DNA from: DATEDA01 sp963744255
GTDB taxonomy: Bacteria > Pseudomonadota > Gammaproteobacteria > Burkholderiales > SG8-39
Assembly (NCBI GenBank): GCA_963744255.1
Contig: CAVUSZ010000055.1
Location: 1-64,000, forward strand
Reading direction: 5' to 3'
DNA length: 64,000 bases
The notes beneath the pieces were generated by a model, which was given only the letters and a program-made list of their open reading frames with translations, was not told where the DNA came from and did no database searches. Positions 7,646 through 17,600 of this stretch are shown one piece after another (position 1 is the first letter of the stretch; each line of letters starts with the position of its first letter). Position numbers and translations under genes: made by a program.

Positions 7646-8587
7646 TCAGACCGCCCGCCGGAGATAGAGGGCACTCTGCCGGTCGAGCTCGACCCCGTGC
7701 TGAAATCGCTCCACGCGCAAGCCGTGGTCCGTGAACAGAGAAAAAAAGAAACTCTTCTCATAGCGAGCAATCTCGAGGGGCCCCTTGCAGGGCATGACAT
7801 AGCCCTCGGGGTTCAACGTCACCGGTGGAACCCCTTCCTCGACGAAGGCGGTGAGGAACACTCGGCCGTCGGGCTTCAGCAACCGTTGAAACTCGCGCGC
7901 GTACACCCGCACGTCGTTCTCTACCATATTGGCGAAAACCGAATGAAGGTAGATGAGATCAAACGACTCTGCAGCGAAGGGCAGCGAGAACCGTTCATCC
8001 ATGGACGGACCGGCGGGGTTATACCGCTCGTGCCTGGCATCGATGGCTTCGAATCGGAACGTGGGGTGGTAGCGGCTGATAAAGCGAGTGCACCACTCGA
8101 TGGCCGTCCGGTCGATATCGATTCCCTGGTACCACTTGATGGCGCCAACGCGACGCAGAAGCCCGATAGGTAAGCGGCCCGGCCCGCAACCAATCTCCAA
8201 GAGCGAACTCCCACGATGCAGTCCGAGCGAGATGACAAGCCGCTCGGCCTCCTCTTCTCCGGACTCGAGGAACACACGGTCGTCGCGGAACCGCTCACCA
8301 CAGTAGCGCACGCGTCGCGGCGGAAGGCAACTCCCCCTGAAGAGCACGAGGCCCATCGGCCGCCCGAAGAGGAGACGTAGCAGAATGTCCCTCGCGTAGA
8401 GAAGGAAGACCCCAGCGGGCACACTTACATCCTTGTCACGGAGGCCGGCGAAGAACGGCAGCTCATCGATGAGCTCGAGAAGCTGAACCTCCAGTGTCTC
8501 CGGTGAAAAGATATGCGCACGGCTGAGCGCGACCGCACTTGCCGCCCGCGAGCCGCCGCTTCGGCGACTTGCTTCGTCGACGCCCAC
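7646..8587 (-). CDS. Class I SAM-dependent methyltransferase
   Basis: The product has 313 residues. A Rossmann-type methyltransferase core begins near residue 126: motif I LLEIGCGPGRLP (129-140), an acidic residue after GIDID, SFDLIYLHSVFANM as motif IV, and LLKPDGRVFL as motif V/VI. The first 110 residues are not recognised. The closest general resemblance is to Methyltransf_11/25 proteins found in surface-polysaccharide or lipid gene groups, but the substrate cannot be told. It is flanked by intergenic stretches and lies near a lyase-like gene and a glycosyltransferase on the same strand. Confidence 0.75.
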   Translation of the reverse strand: MGVDEASRRSGGSRAASAVALSRAHIFSPETLEVQLLELIDELPFFAGLRDKDVSVPAGVFLLYARDILLRLLFGRPMGLVLFRGSCLPPRRVRYCGERFRDDRVFLESGEEEAERLVISLGLHRGSSLLEIGCGPGRLPIGLLRRVGAIKWYQGIDIDRTAIEWCTRFISRYHPTFRFEAIDARHERYNPAGPSMDERFSLPFAAESFDLIYLHSVFANMVENDVRVYAREFQRLLKPDGRVFLTAFVEEGVPPVTLNPEGYVMPCKGPLEIARYEKSFFFSLFTDHGLRVERFQHGVELDRQSALYLRRAV

Positions 8588-8847
8588 TGTGCGACGTCGA
8601 ATTGCCCGCCCGAAGCGAAGCGGTGAGCTGCCGTTTGAGCGGCGAATGGGAATGTCGTGCCCACGATCGATCAGTCACCCGTCAGCCCGCGTTTCAACCA
8701 GTGGCATCAAGCGGATGTCTTTCCGGTAGGCCCGGGTAGACCAGGCGGCCTGGCAGCTGCAGCCCAGCGATTTACCGCTTGTGTACCTGCCCACCGATCT
8801 GTCCGATGAAGCCGCCGCCACCAAACTCGCCGATTTCCGGTGCGAGC

Positions 8848-10037
8848 TCACTGACGCACTCGAACGTCACTGCTGACCACAACAGTGTTCGATTTTCCTA
8901 TGCTCACGAAGTCGAAGGGAAACGCGCCGAAGGCATGAGTGAGCGTCGTCGGGCCCATCACGCGGCCCTCGTCCATGGGACGGCCGCTGCGGTTGATGGC
9001 GGCCAGATACGAGGGCTTCTGCTTCCAGAGGTAGGCCACCTCGTACACTGCGCTGTTGTCGCCGGCGTACGGCGCGATCTGCTGATAGGTCCAGGAGGAC
9101 GGATTGCTCACGAAGGGGGCGTGATAGTCCAGCGTCTTCTCCAGCCCCCGGCCGTCGGAGAGTCGGTACGAATAGAGGTCCACGCCGAAGTGCCGGGCGA
9201 TCTCGGCGGCCTGGACCATCGCGTTGAGCGCATAGGTCGAGTAGTCGAGCGACTTCGTGCGACCGATCTCGTGGACCAGCCTGCCATCCGCGGCCATCGC
9301 GCCGGGCAGGAAGCTCTTCCAGCTGTCGAACGCCTCCTGCCGGAGCGAGGGATCCTCGCCTGCCACGCCCGCCGAAGCTAACAGGACGTGGCGCCAGTTC
9401 TCGAAGTTGTTCGTCCCCGTCCAACTCCGGGCACTCGCACCGAACGTGCGCGCCCAGGAGGAGACTGCTGCCCGGTCGGCCGCGCTCCAACTTGGTGCAT
9501 GCCAAATCAGGTCCGCGCCATAGAACACTCCCGGTATCGTGATGCACAGCTCGATGCGAGACTGGCCGTTGGTGAACCTCGGGTTCATCCGGGTCTGCGG
9601 GTTCACCATCCAGACCTTGAGCAGCGCGGCCGCCTTGTCAGCGTAGCGCGCTTCTCCCGTGAAGGTGTAGGCGAGCCCTAGATTCCGCACTGCCCTGCTC
9701 AGGGCGTTCGCCGCCGTGTAGTCGGTCCGATCCTGGGCGGGGTTGATGAGCCGTCGCCCGTCCCCAGGTAGGGCGCCTCGGTCCAGTAGTCGTGGGAGTC
9801 TCCCGAGGAGGGGGCCTTGCCGCCGAAGGTCACGCTGAGCGCGCGCTGCGAGAGGGCCGCGTTAGCGTTGGAGATCATGCGCTCGTAGGCGGCCTTCCAG
9901 GGGGCGGCGCCCGCCTGGACCTGCGTCTTGATCGCAGCGATCTCTCCGGAATCCAGGTACATGCGAGGATGCGTTTCCTGCGCGAGGGCCGCCGGCGCGG
10001 AGGCCAGCAGGGTCAGGACAGCAAGCGTGCGAACCAT
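8848..10037 (-). pseudogene. Alginate lyase-family protein, frameshifted
   Basis: About 395 residues if one frameshift is repaired. The N-terminal piece (10037 down to about 9755) has a signal peptide (MVRTLAVLTLLASAPAALA) and RMYLDSGEI, then SHDYWTEAPYLGTGDG. The frame for LINPAQDRTDYTAANALSRA and the rest (NNFENWRHVLLASAG, GRLVHEIGRTKSLDYSTYAL) is one base away. Restoring one G at 9748-9753 (GG to GGG on the minus strand) joins them. The Arg-Thr-Lys-Ser-Leu-x-Tyr motif and the Asn-Asn segment fit the PF05426 alpha/alpha-toroid lyases (PL5-like), which cleave uronate polysaccharides in the periplasm. It may be decayed, or intact in the organism and miscalled here. Confidence 0.75.
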
Positions 10038-10253
10038 CGCCGTTCCAGTCTCCTTCCTTCAGTTCGGATTGGGGTGAAGAGACATCCGGTGCGCGTGGTC
10101 TGGAATCGCGCCCCTGAGCGGCCCGTCCAGGTGCGTCTCGACCTCGATCGTCAACTCCGCCGGCTCGCCCTTCCAGAGTAAGTTTCGCCGCAAAATAGGA
10201 CATCGCCCGTGACCATACTCCTGCGATCACATGGTTCGGTCTTCCGAGTGACC

Positions 10254-11240
10254 TCAGTTCAATGTCCGCTGCTCCGCCGCCTCGCCATCATGCCGATTGC
10301 TCCGATCTGCCTGATGGGCTGCATCCGTCTCGTGGCGAGGTGCACCGCTCGGTGGTGGCTTGCCCGTAAACCGCCTCAAGCGCGGGTGAATGTTCTCCTT
10401 CCACAAGCGCTTCCTCATTACCGTCATCAGGCACAGCAGCCTGTCCCGCAAACGAGTCGGGATGCGCATGGCCGAACGGGCGTATTCCAGGGTCAGAAGG
10501 ACGTCGACCGGCACCCAGAGCATCCGATTCCGGGTCGTCGGGTCGAACCAAGCCTGTAGGTCTCTGCGGTCCACGTTCGCCTGCCGTGACTGTCCCTTGT
10601 GCAATCGCCGTCGAAACAGCACTTCCGGGACCTGTCGGAAAGCGCCCAGCATCTGCAACTCACCCATCAGCACGAGGTCGGCGCTGATGAACGTGTCGTG
10701 CCCGCGCGTTTTCCGAAGCACGTCATACCGGACCAGTCCCATTACCGCGTTAGCAAAACGAACGTGCTCCAGGTAATGGGCCAGTCGCCGATGCGCTCTT
10801 GGGTCTTCCAGGGCAAGACAGACTGGATCATAGCCGAGCGGCTCACCGCGGGCGCCGATCAACTCGGTCCTCGCATACACCAACACCACGGAAGCAGGTG
10901 CAGTGTTGAACACCGAAAGACACCGGCTGAGAAACTCAGGCAGACAGACGTCGTCATGGGCGGCCCATTTGAAATAGCGCCCTCGCGCCCGGTTGAAGGT
11001 GTGGTTGTAGTTCCGGGCCGCTCCCACATCCTGTTCAAATCGATGATAGTGGACCCGCGAATCCCTCGCGGCATACGCCTTGCAGATTTTCGGCGTTGCG
11101 TCCTCAGAGCCGTTATCCGAAAGGATGAGCTCGAAGTCCGTGAACGTTTGGCCCAGCAGGGAATCGAGCGCCTCGCTCAAGTATTCCTCGCCGTTCCGTA
11201 CCGGCATCCCAATGCTCACCAACGGTGCTTTCGAGGTCAT
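10254..11240 (-). CDS. Family 2 glycosyltransferase
   Basis: The product has 328 residues. The GT-A fold start PLVSIGMPVRNGEEYLSEAL (6-25) and LILSDNGSEDAT are typical of GT2, and HDD at 95-97 is the metal-binding DxD-type site. The C-terminal third is basic and has no predicted membrane helix, so it is probably a cytoplasmic enzyme adding a sugar to a polysaccharide or lipopolysaccharide. The last about 25 residues are low-complexity His/Asp/Arg, suggesting the natural end has been altered. It lies downstream of nothing recognisable and near the lyase-like gene on the same strand. Confidence 0.8.
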   Translation of the reverse strand: MTSKAPLVSIGMPVRNGEEYLSEALDSLLGQTFTDFELILSDNGSEDATPKICKAYAARDSRVHYHRFEQDVGAARNYNHTFNRARGRYFKWAAHDDVCLPEFLSRCLSVFNTAPASVVLVYARTELIGARGEPLGYDPVCLALEDPRAHRRLAHYLEHVRFANAVMGLVRYDVLRKTRGHDTFISADLVLMGELQMLGAFRQVPEVLFRRRLHKGQSRQANVDRRDLQAWFDPTTRNRMLWVPVDVLLTLEYARSAMRIPTRLRDRLLCLMTVMRKRLWKENIHPRLRRFTGKPPPSGAPRHETDAAHQADRSNRHDGEAAEQRTLN

Positions 11241-11978
11241 ATCTAGCCCGCGTCAGATTCGCCTGCGCAAGAGACAGTCGCTCCGCCGCAGCTCGATCGG
11301 CACCTCCGCCAACGACCCATACGACTCGAAATCACACCCCCGTTGCCCGCGAACTCGTCGGCGGCATCCCGGGTCGAGCGTTTTTTTCAGATCGCTATCG
11401 ACGAATTGCATGGCACCGGCGACGAGCACGCCCCTGTGCCGCTACGGCGGCGAGCGCCCACCGTCAGCCCAGTGCATGCTAAACGGGGAACCTTGCGTTT
11501 ACCTGACGTCGCAACTCAGTCGCGCGATCCCTGGGGCAACCGGACCGTGAAGGTCGTGCCCGCCTCCTCGAAGCCAACCAGTGGGCATTGCGGGACGGCG
11601 CGCGCCGCCGCCGAGGGAGCAATGAAAGCCGAATGCTCGGTCGAGAGGCGCGTGGAGCTGGTCGTCCACTCGTCGAAGGTCGCGCCCCCGCGGATCAAGT
11701 CGTTGCGACGGCCGGTATGCCCGGGAGGATCTCAACGACGAAGCTTGCTTTTCCTCTTCGACAAGCGGTATCTCGGTCCGTCGAAGCAGTTCCCCGACGG
11801 CTGGAAGCCGCCGCAGCGGTATCCGCGGTCGTGCGGCAGCTGCGAAGCCGCGGGATGAGCCGGGGCCGCGCGCACGCGCCGCCGACCTCTAGGTTTCCTA
11901 ACTGACCGCGACGGTCAGGGGAATGTCAGCCGGCTTCGAGTAGCGCTGACGCCTTGTTCCAACCTACTGGAGCCTTCG
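11241..11978. other. About 740 bp of debris without an intact gene
   Basis: No frame gives a convincing full-length protein. On the minus strand near 11520-11570 a short stretch reads GTTFTVRLP, the usual last beta-strand of a histidine-kinase ATPase domain, and may be the tail of a lost sensor kinase. Overlapping plus-strand frames (11343-11905) are Arg/Pro/Ser-rich and unrecognised. Confidence 0.4.
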
Positions 11979-12155
11979 ATGATCCGAATCCTCGCTGCAG
12001 TCCCGCTCCTTCTGAGCACCTACGCGGCGTACGCGGACCTCGCCGTGAACCCGGCTGAGGCTGTCCGCATGCCGCGCTACGGCGCCCGCACCTCGATCGC
12101 GCGCGCGGCAAACGTTTCCCGCAGCGCTTTCGCGAACCGCACGGCGCCGGGCTGA
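11979..12155 (+). CDS. Short ORF with signal-peptide-like start, probably truncated
   Basis: The 58-codon frame begins with MIRILAAVPLLLSTYAAYA, a good signal peptide ending in an AYA cleavage site. GGAG lies 6 bases before the ATG. From about codon 33 it overlaps the 3' end of pxpA on the other strand, where it reads as antisense of a conserved gene, so only its first part is likely to be original. It looks like the 5' end of an exported-protein gene cut off at the junction with the pxp operon. No family can be named. Confidence 0.35.
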   Translation: MIRILAAVPLLLSTYAAYADLAVNPAEAVRMPRYGARTSIARAANVSRSAFANRTAPG

Positions 12156-12832
12156 TCACCGTGCAGGCAGAGCGTCCCCGCATCGACCGGGATCTCTGCG
12201 CCCGACAGCGCGCGGACCTTGCCCTGCTCGACCATCGTCAGCACCTGCGCCACCGAGGCAGCCGCGTCGGTGATCATCGCACCCGGTTCGCTTCGCGGCG
12301 TCAGCGTGCCGTCGGGCTGATAGGACCGGTCGGCGAATACTTCCCCCACCGCGCGCACGCCGAGCGCCGCGGCGGCTGTCATCATCGCGCTCCCCGACAG
12401 GCCGTAGAGCAACACCCCGCCCCCGAGATCGCGCACTGCGCGCGCGATGGCCTCCGAGAGCTCTGCGTCACGCGCGGCCATGTTGTAGAGCGCGCCGTGG
12501 ATCTTGACGTGGTGCAGCCTGGTCCCCGCCGCCCTCGCGAACGCTTCCACGGCGCCGGCCTGATAGAGGACCAGATCGTAGACCTCTGGCGGGCTTACCT
12601 TCATCGGGCGGCGGCCGAAGCCCTGCAGATCCGGCAAGGACGGGTGCGCGCCGACTGCCACCCCGTGCTCGACCGCGAGTGCGACCGTCTCGCGGATCGT
12701 CGCCGGGTCGCCCGCGTGAAACCCGCTCGCGACATTCGCCGAGGAGATGAGCGAAATGATCCCGCGGTCGTCGCCCATCTTCCAGGCGCCGAAGCTTTCG
12801 CCCATGTCGCAATTGAGATCAATCGTTTTCAT
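12077..12832 (-). CDS. pxpA: 5-oxoprolinase subunit PxpA (LamB/YcsF family)
   Basis: The product has 251 residues. Family hallmarks are IDLNCDMGESFGAWK at the start, SSANVASGFHAGDP, GAHPSLPDLQGFGRR, HVKIHGALYN and ADRSYQPDGTL. PxpA acts with PxpB and PxpC in ATP-dependent opening of 5-oxoproline (pyroglutamate) to glutamate, a cytoplasmic housekeeping detoxification. The start is set at the ATG before KTIDLN rather than 32 codons upstream, because the upstream part is Arg-rich and lies inside pxpC. It overlaps pxpC by 14 bases as the last gene of the pxpBCA operon. Confidence 0.95.
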   Translation of the reverse strand: MKTIDLNCDMGESFGAWKMGDDRGIISLISSANVASGFHAGDPATIRETVALAVEHGVAVGAHPSLPDLQGFGRRPMKVSPPEVYDLVLYQAGAVEAFARAAGTRLHHVKIHGALYNMAARDAELSEAIARAVRDLGGGVLLYGLSGSAMMTAAAALGVRAVGEVFADRSYQPDGTLTPRSEPGAMITDAAASVAQVLTMVEQGKVRALSGAEIPVDAGTLCLHGDQPGAVRFAKALRETFAARAIEVRAP

Positions 12833-13844
12833 CGCCGAGCTCCCAGAGAATGCGTTCCACCAGCATGTCGGTGCGTGCGCACAGCGCCTCACGCGCCGCA
12901 TCCGCCTCGGCCAGCGTCGCGCCCGCAAACCGCAGCGAGGCCCCCGGGGCGAGTTGCGCCAGCATCGGCGTGTCGGCCGCGATCGCTTCCGCGATCTTAG
13001 GATAGCCGCCGGTCGTCTGGTGGTCGGCCATCAGCACGATCGGCTGCCCGGCAGGCGGCACCTGCACGGTCCCGAGACAGGTCGCCTGCGAGAGGATCTC
13101 GGTTGGTGCGGCAAGCTCGAGCCGCGGTCCCAGCAGACGAAAGCCCATGCGGTTCGAGTCCGGGGCGACGCGCCAGCGCTCGGCGAAGAGCGCGGCACGT
13201 GCACCCTCGTCGAACAACCCGTAGTGCATCCCCTCGAGAGCCCGGACGACGGGCGCGTCGTGCTCCGGCAGGGTCGCGGCCGGCGCGAACCAGCCGACCG
13301 TCTCGGAACGACCGACGCCGATCGCCCGCCGACGACGTGTCGCCCGGGCGAACCGTCTGGCCGCCACGGCTGCCGCATCTGGCACGAGCGGCAGCACCGC
13401 ACCGCGCTCGAGCACCCGTCCCCGCCAACCGCCGAATCCGCCCGCGAGATACGTGCTGCGGCTGCCGAGGACCGGCTCGACGTCGATGCCGCCCGCGACG
13501 GCCAGATACCCGAAGCACCCCGCCGCGGCGGGCCCGATCTGCAGCCGAGCGCCCGCACGCGCGAGCACGGGGCGCGATTGGGGAAGCGGGACGCCGTCGA
13601 TCCGCGCGGCGAACCGGGCGCCGTGCAACGCCATGAGCGCATCGCTGACGAACACCAGATCCGGTCCGAGCAGCGCAACCTCGAGCGTCGCCGCCTCTGC
13701 CGCATTTCCGACCAGCGCGTTTGCGATCCGGTGCGAGACCGGGTCCATCGCGCCGCCGGGGACGATCCCGAGATGCTGCCGCCCGCGGCGGCCAAGGTCC
13801 TGGACAGTGCCGAGCGCCCCCGGGCGCAATACCCGGAGGCTCAT
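12819..13844 (-). CDS. pxpC: 5-oxoprolinase subunit PxpC (biotin-dependent carboxyltransferase-like)
   Basis: The product has 341 residues. LRPGALGTVQDLGRRGRQHL, GIVPGGAMDPVSHRIAN and DSNRMGFRL are diagnostic of the AHS2/KipA family, as is QPIVLMADHQTTGGYPKIA near the end. It works in complex with PxpB in the 5-oxoproline reaction. The ATG at 13844 overlaps the pxpB stop (ATGA). An open frame continues upstream but that part is antisense to other coding sequence and is not conserved. Confidence 0.95.
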   Translation of the reverse strand: MSLRVLRPGALGTVQDLGRRGRQHLGIVPGGAMDPVSHRIANALVGNAAEAATLEVALLGPDLVFVSDALMALHGARFAARIDGVPLPQSRPVLARAGARLQIGPAAAGCFGYLAVAGGIDVEPVLGSRSTYLAGGFGGWRGRVLERGAVLPLVPDAAAVAARRFARATRRRRAIGVGRSETVGWFAPAATLPEHDAPVVRALEGMHYGLFDEGARAALFAERWRVAPDSNRMGFRLLGPRLELAAPTEILSQATCLGTVQVPPAGQPIVLMADHQTTGGYPKIAEAIAADTPMLAQLAPGASLRFAGATLAEADAAREALCARTDMLVERILWELGDEND

Positions 13845-14572
13845 CGGCGTCGATCGCGGGCGATCCGCTCGAACTCGGCGCGCGCGACCGGCACGAACTC
13901 GACGTCGTCGCCCGGTTCGAGCAGGCTCGCCGGCTCGCGCGCCGGATCGAACAACGCGAGCGGTGTCCTGCCGATGACGTTCCAGCCGCCCGGCGTGGCA
14001 AACGGGTAGATCGAGGTCTGGGCGTTCGCGATTGCGACCGATCCGGCCTCGACCCGGTGACGGGGCGATGGGCGCCGCGGCACTGCGAGCCGGGCATCGA
14101 GGCCGCCGATATAGGGGTGACCCGGCGCGAAGCCGATCATCAGCACGCAATGCGGCGTCGCGACATGCAGTGCGACCACCGCAGCCGGCGTGAGACCGGT
14201 CCGCTCCGCCACTTCCTCGAGATCCGGAGCGAACGCCGGTTCGTAGCACACCGGGATCGCGACCGTGCGCGCGCGGGCTGCGGTGCGCGCGCCGGCGCTG
14301 CGCTCGACCGCCTCGAGGAGCATCCGCTCCAGCGTCGCGCGGCGCTCCCCCGCCTCGCGCGCCGTGCGTGCGTCAAAGCACACCGTCACCGTCACGAGCG
14401 CGGGGATGACATCGGTGATCCAGCCGAACCCGCGCGCGCGAATGTCCAGGGCAACACGGCGTGCGCGCGCGTTCGCGTCGAGCTCCAGTGCGTCGGCGAG
14501 TGTGAGGAGGACCGCCCCATCGCCCAGCGGTGACACCTTCGGCCCGCTGCGCTTCCCGGTCTTCACCCGCAC
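13841..14572 (-). CDS. pxpB: 5-oxoprolinase subunit PxpB (AHS1/KipI family)
   Basis: About 243 residues with SPLGDGAVLLTL near the start, AIPVCYEPAFAPDLEEVAE, and MIGFAPGHPYIGGLDARLAVPRR, the AHS1 signature. First gene of the pxpBCA operon. The start is uncertain: no ATG lies near the conserved beginning, so GTG 14572 is chosen (GTG 14566 also possible). The in-frame ATG at 14680 would overlap the start of the divergent gene and is less likely. Confidence 0.9.
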   Translation of the reverse strand: MRVKTGKRSGPKVSPLGDGAVLLTLADALELDANARARRVALDIRARGFGWITDVIPALVTVTVCFDARTAREAGERRATLERMLLEAVERSAGARTAARARTVAIPVCYEPAFAPDLEEVAERTGLTPAAVVALHVATPHCVLMIGFAPGHPYIGGLDARLAVPRRPSPRHRVEAGSVAIANAQTSIYPFATPGGWNVIGRTPLALFDPAREPASLLEPGDDVEFVPVARAEFERIARDRRR

Positions 14573-14678
14573 GCTCGTGGCCCCGCCATGCGGGACATCT
14601 TGCCATGTCCCTGTTACGCTTGACAGTCGACGCGGTTCGCGCCACTCGAACGCCCCCTCGGGGCCGGATGGAGCCGCC

Positions 14679-17600
14679 ATGCAGAACGTCGCCCGGAACG
14701 CTGCCGCATCGCTCACGGACCTCGCCAAGACCCCGCGCGTCCGGCGGATCGCTTGGTGGATCCTGGGGGTGATCGTCGCAATCGGCATCATCGGCTTCTT
14801 CATCGTCCCCCCGATCGCGAAGTCCTATCTCGTCGAGACGCTCTCGAAGGAGCTGAAGCGCGAGGTCACCATCGAGACGCTGCGGGTCAACCCGTTCACG
14901 CTCGCGGTCACCGTCCGCGGCTTCGTCATGAAGGACCGCCCCGGGCCCGAGCCCGCCCTCACGTTCGACGAGCTCTACGTCGACGCCTCGCTGGGGTCGC
15001 TCTTCCACTTGGCGCCGGTGCTCGACCAGGTCCGGCTGGTGAAGCCGCACCTGCGGCTGATCCGCAACGAGGACAAGACCTACAACTTCCAGGACCTCAT
15101 CGACGAGGCGCTCAACAAGCCCAAAAGCGATGGCCCGCCGCCGAAGCTCGCGCTGTACAACATCGAGCTCGCGGACGGCCGCATCGACTTCGACGACCGC
15201 CCGGAGCGAAACCAGCATTCGGTCGCCGACATCCGCGTCGGCATTCCCTTCATCTCGACCATCCCGACGCACGCCGAGATCAACGTTCAGCCGCTCCTCG
15301 CGGCGAAAGTGAACGGCGCCCCGTTGCAGCTCACCGGCGAAACCAAGCCGTTCAAGGACACCCGCGAAACGACGCTCAGGATCGACCTCGACGCGCTTCA
15401 GCTGCCGAAGTACGCCGACTATTCGCCGGTGCCGCTCAAGTTCAAGCTGCCCTCGGGCCAGCTCGACACCGAGCTCACGCTCAATTTCGTTGGCGCCGGG
15501 GACAAGCCGCAGTCGCTGACGCTGTCGGGCGACATCGCGCTCAGCAAGATCGTCCTCCAGGAGCTCGGCGGCGCGCCGGTGCTCGGGTTGCCGAGCGTGC
15601 GCGTCGCGATCGGCTCGCTCGATGCGATAGGCCGCAAGGCCGACGTTACTTCGGTTGCAATCGAGGGAGTCGAGGCCCACCTCACGCGCCTCAAGAACGG
15701 CGAGCTGAACGTGATGAAGCTCGCGCCGGAGCTGGCGGCGGCCGACGCAAGGCCCGCCCCGGCGCAACCCGGGGCGCCGTTCGTATTCACGATCGGTGAG
15801 ATCAAGCTCAGCGGCGGCAGGCTCCACCTCGTCGACGAAGTGCCGGCGCGGCCCTATCGCGTCGTGCTGCAGAACATCGCGCTCGCTGTACAGGGCCTGA
15901 GCAATGTGCCGGATGCGAAGGCGGGCGTGAAGCTCGCCTTCGAGACCGACGCGAAGGGCACGTTCGCCTACGACGGCAGCGTTCAGCTCACTCCGGTCCG
16001 CGCCGACGGCAAGGTCGAGCTCGGCGGCTTCCGGCTCGGCGCGCTCTATCCCTACTACGAGAGCGCGCTCAACGTCGAAGTCGCGGAGGGCACGCTCGAC
16101 GCCGCCACGCGCTTCGAGGCCGCGCTCAATGCCGGTAAGCTCGACGCGCGGCTCGCCGAGCTCGACGCAACCATCAAGTCGCTGCGGCTTCACTTCCCGG
16201 GCGACAAGGAACCGCTCTGGCGAATCCCGATTCTCGAGGTGAAGGACGGCTCGGCCGACCTCGCGAAGCGGAGCATCGTGCTCGGCGAGCTCACCGGCCG
16301 CGATGCGCTTGGCAACGTCCACCGCGATCCCGACGGGAAGCTCAACTTCACTCGGCTTATAAAGATCGCCCCCTCGACCGACGCACCGGGAGGCACGCCG
16401 GGTGGCGACGAGTGGCAGGTGCTCGCCAAACGCGCGCGGTTCGAGCGCTTCGCGGTGAACTTCGAGGATCGCACGACCTCGACGCCGGTGAAGGTTCGGG
16501 TCACCGGACTTGATGTGACGGGCGAAGACCTCAGCAACGCCAGGGGGGCGAAAGGGAAAGCTTCGATTCGCGCGACTGTCAACAAGACCGGCAGGCTCGC
16601 GGTGTCCGGTCCGATCGCGACAAACCCGGTCGCGGGCAGGATGAACGTGGACGTGCGGACAATCGAGCTTGTGCCGTTCCAGCCGTACGTCGATCAGGCG
16701 CTCAATCTCGCGGTGACCGCGGGGGCGGTGTCGGCGAAAGGCGTCCTCGACTTCGACCTACCCCCCGGCGCGCAGCCGAAGCTCCGGTACGCGGGGGACG
16801 TGAACGTCACCGACCTCGCGGCGGTGGACAGGCCCACCTCGCAGGACCTGCTGAAGTGGAAGTCGCTCTATCTGGGCGGGATCAAGTCGACGCTCGAGCC
16901 GCTGCAAGTGAACGTCGGCGAAGTCGCGCTCTCGGACTTCTACTCGCGGCTGATCATCAATGCCGATGGCACGATCAATCTGCAGGGGCTCGCGATGCAG
17001 CGGCTCGCGAAGAAGCCCGGTGCGACGCCCGGGGCGCCGAAGCGCGCGGCGGCACCGGCCGCCGCGGAAAAGCCGGCGTCAGGCTCCGAGGCGAAGATCG
17101 CGGAGGCGGCAAAGGCCGCGGCGTTGCCGGCGAACATCGCGATCGGCAAGATCACACTGCAGGGCGGCAACATCAACTTCAGCGATTTCTTCGTCCGGCC
17201 GAACTACTCGGCGAACCTGACCGGCGTCAGCGGCAGCGTCACTGCCATCACGCCGGAGACCCCCGGCGAGGTCGAGCTGCGCGGCAAGGTCGACAACACC
17301 GCACCGCTCGAGATCACCGGCAAGATCAACCCGCTCGCGCGCGATCTTTTTCTCGACATCAAGGCGAGCGCGACCGACATCGAGCTGCCGCCGCTCTCGC
17401 CCTACTCGGTGAAATACGCCGGCTATGGCATCGAGCGCGGGAAGCTCTCGGTGAAGGTCAAGTACCTGGTCGAGACCCGCAAGCTCACCGCCGAGAACAA
17501 CGTGTACCTCGACCAGCTCACCTTCGGCGAGAAGGTCGAGAGCCCGACCGCCACGAAGCTGCCGGTGCTGCTCGCGGTCGCGCTGCTCAAGGACCGTAAC

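Noticed and set aside
14373..16322. 649-codon minus-strand frame opposite the DUF748 gene
   Set aside because: Low-complexity Arg/Glu/Val composition, no homology and no ribosome site; shadow of the real plus-strand gene.
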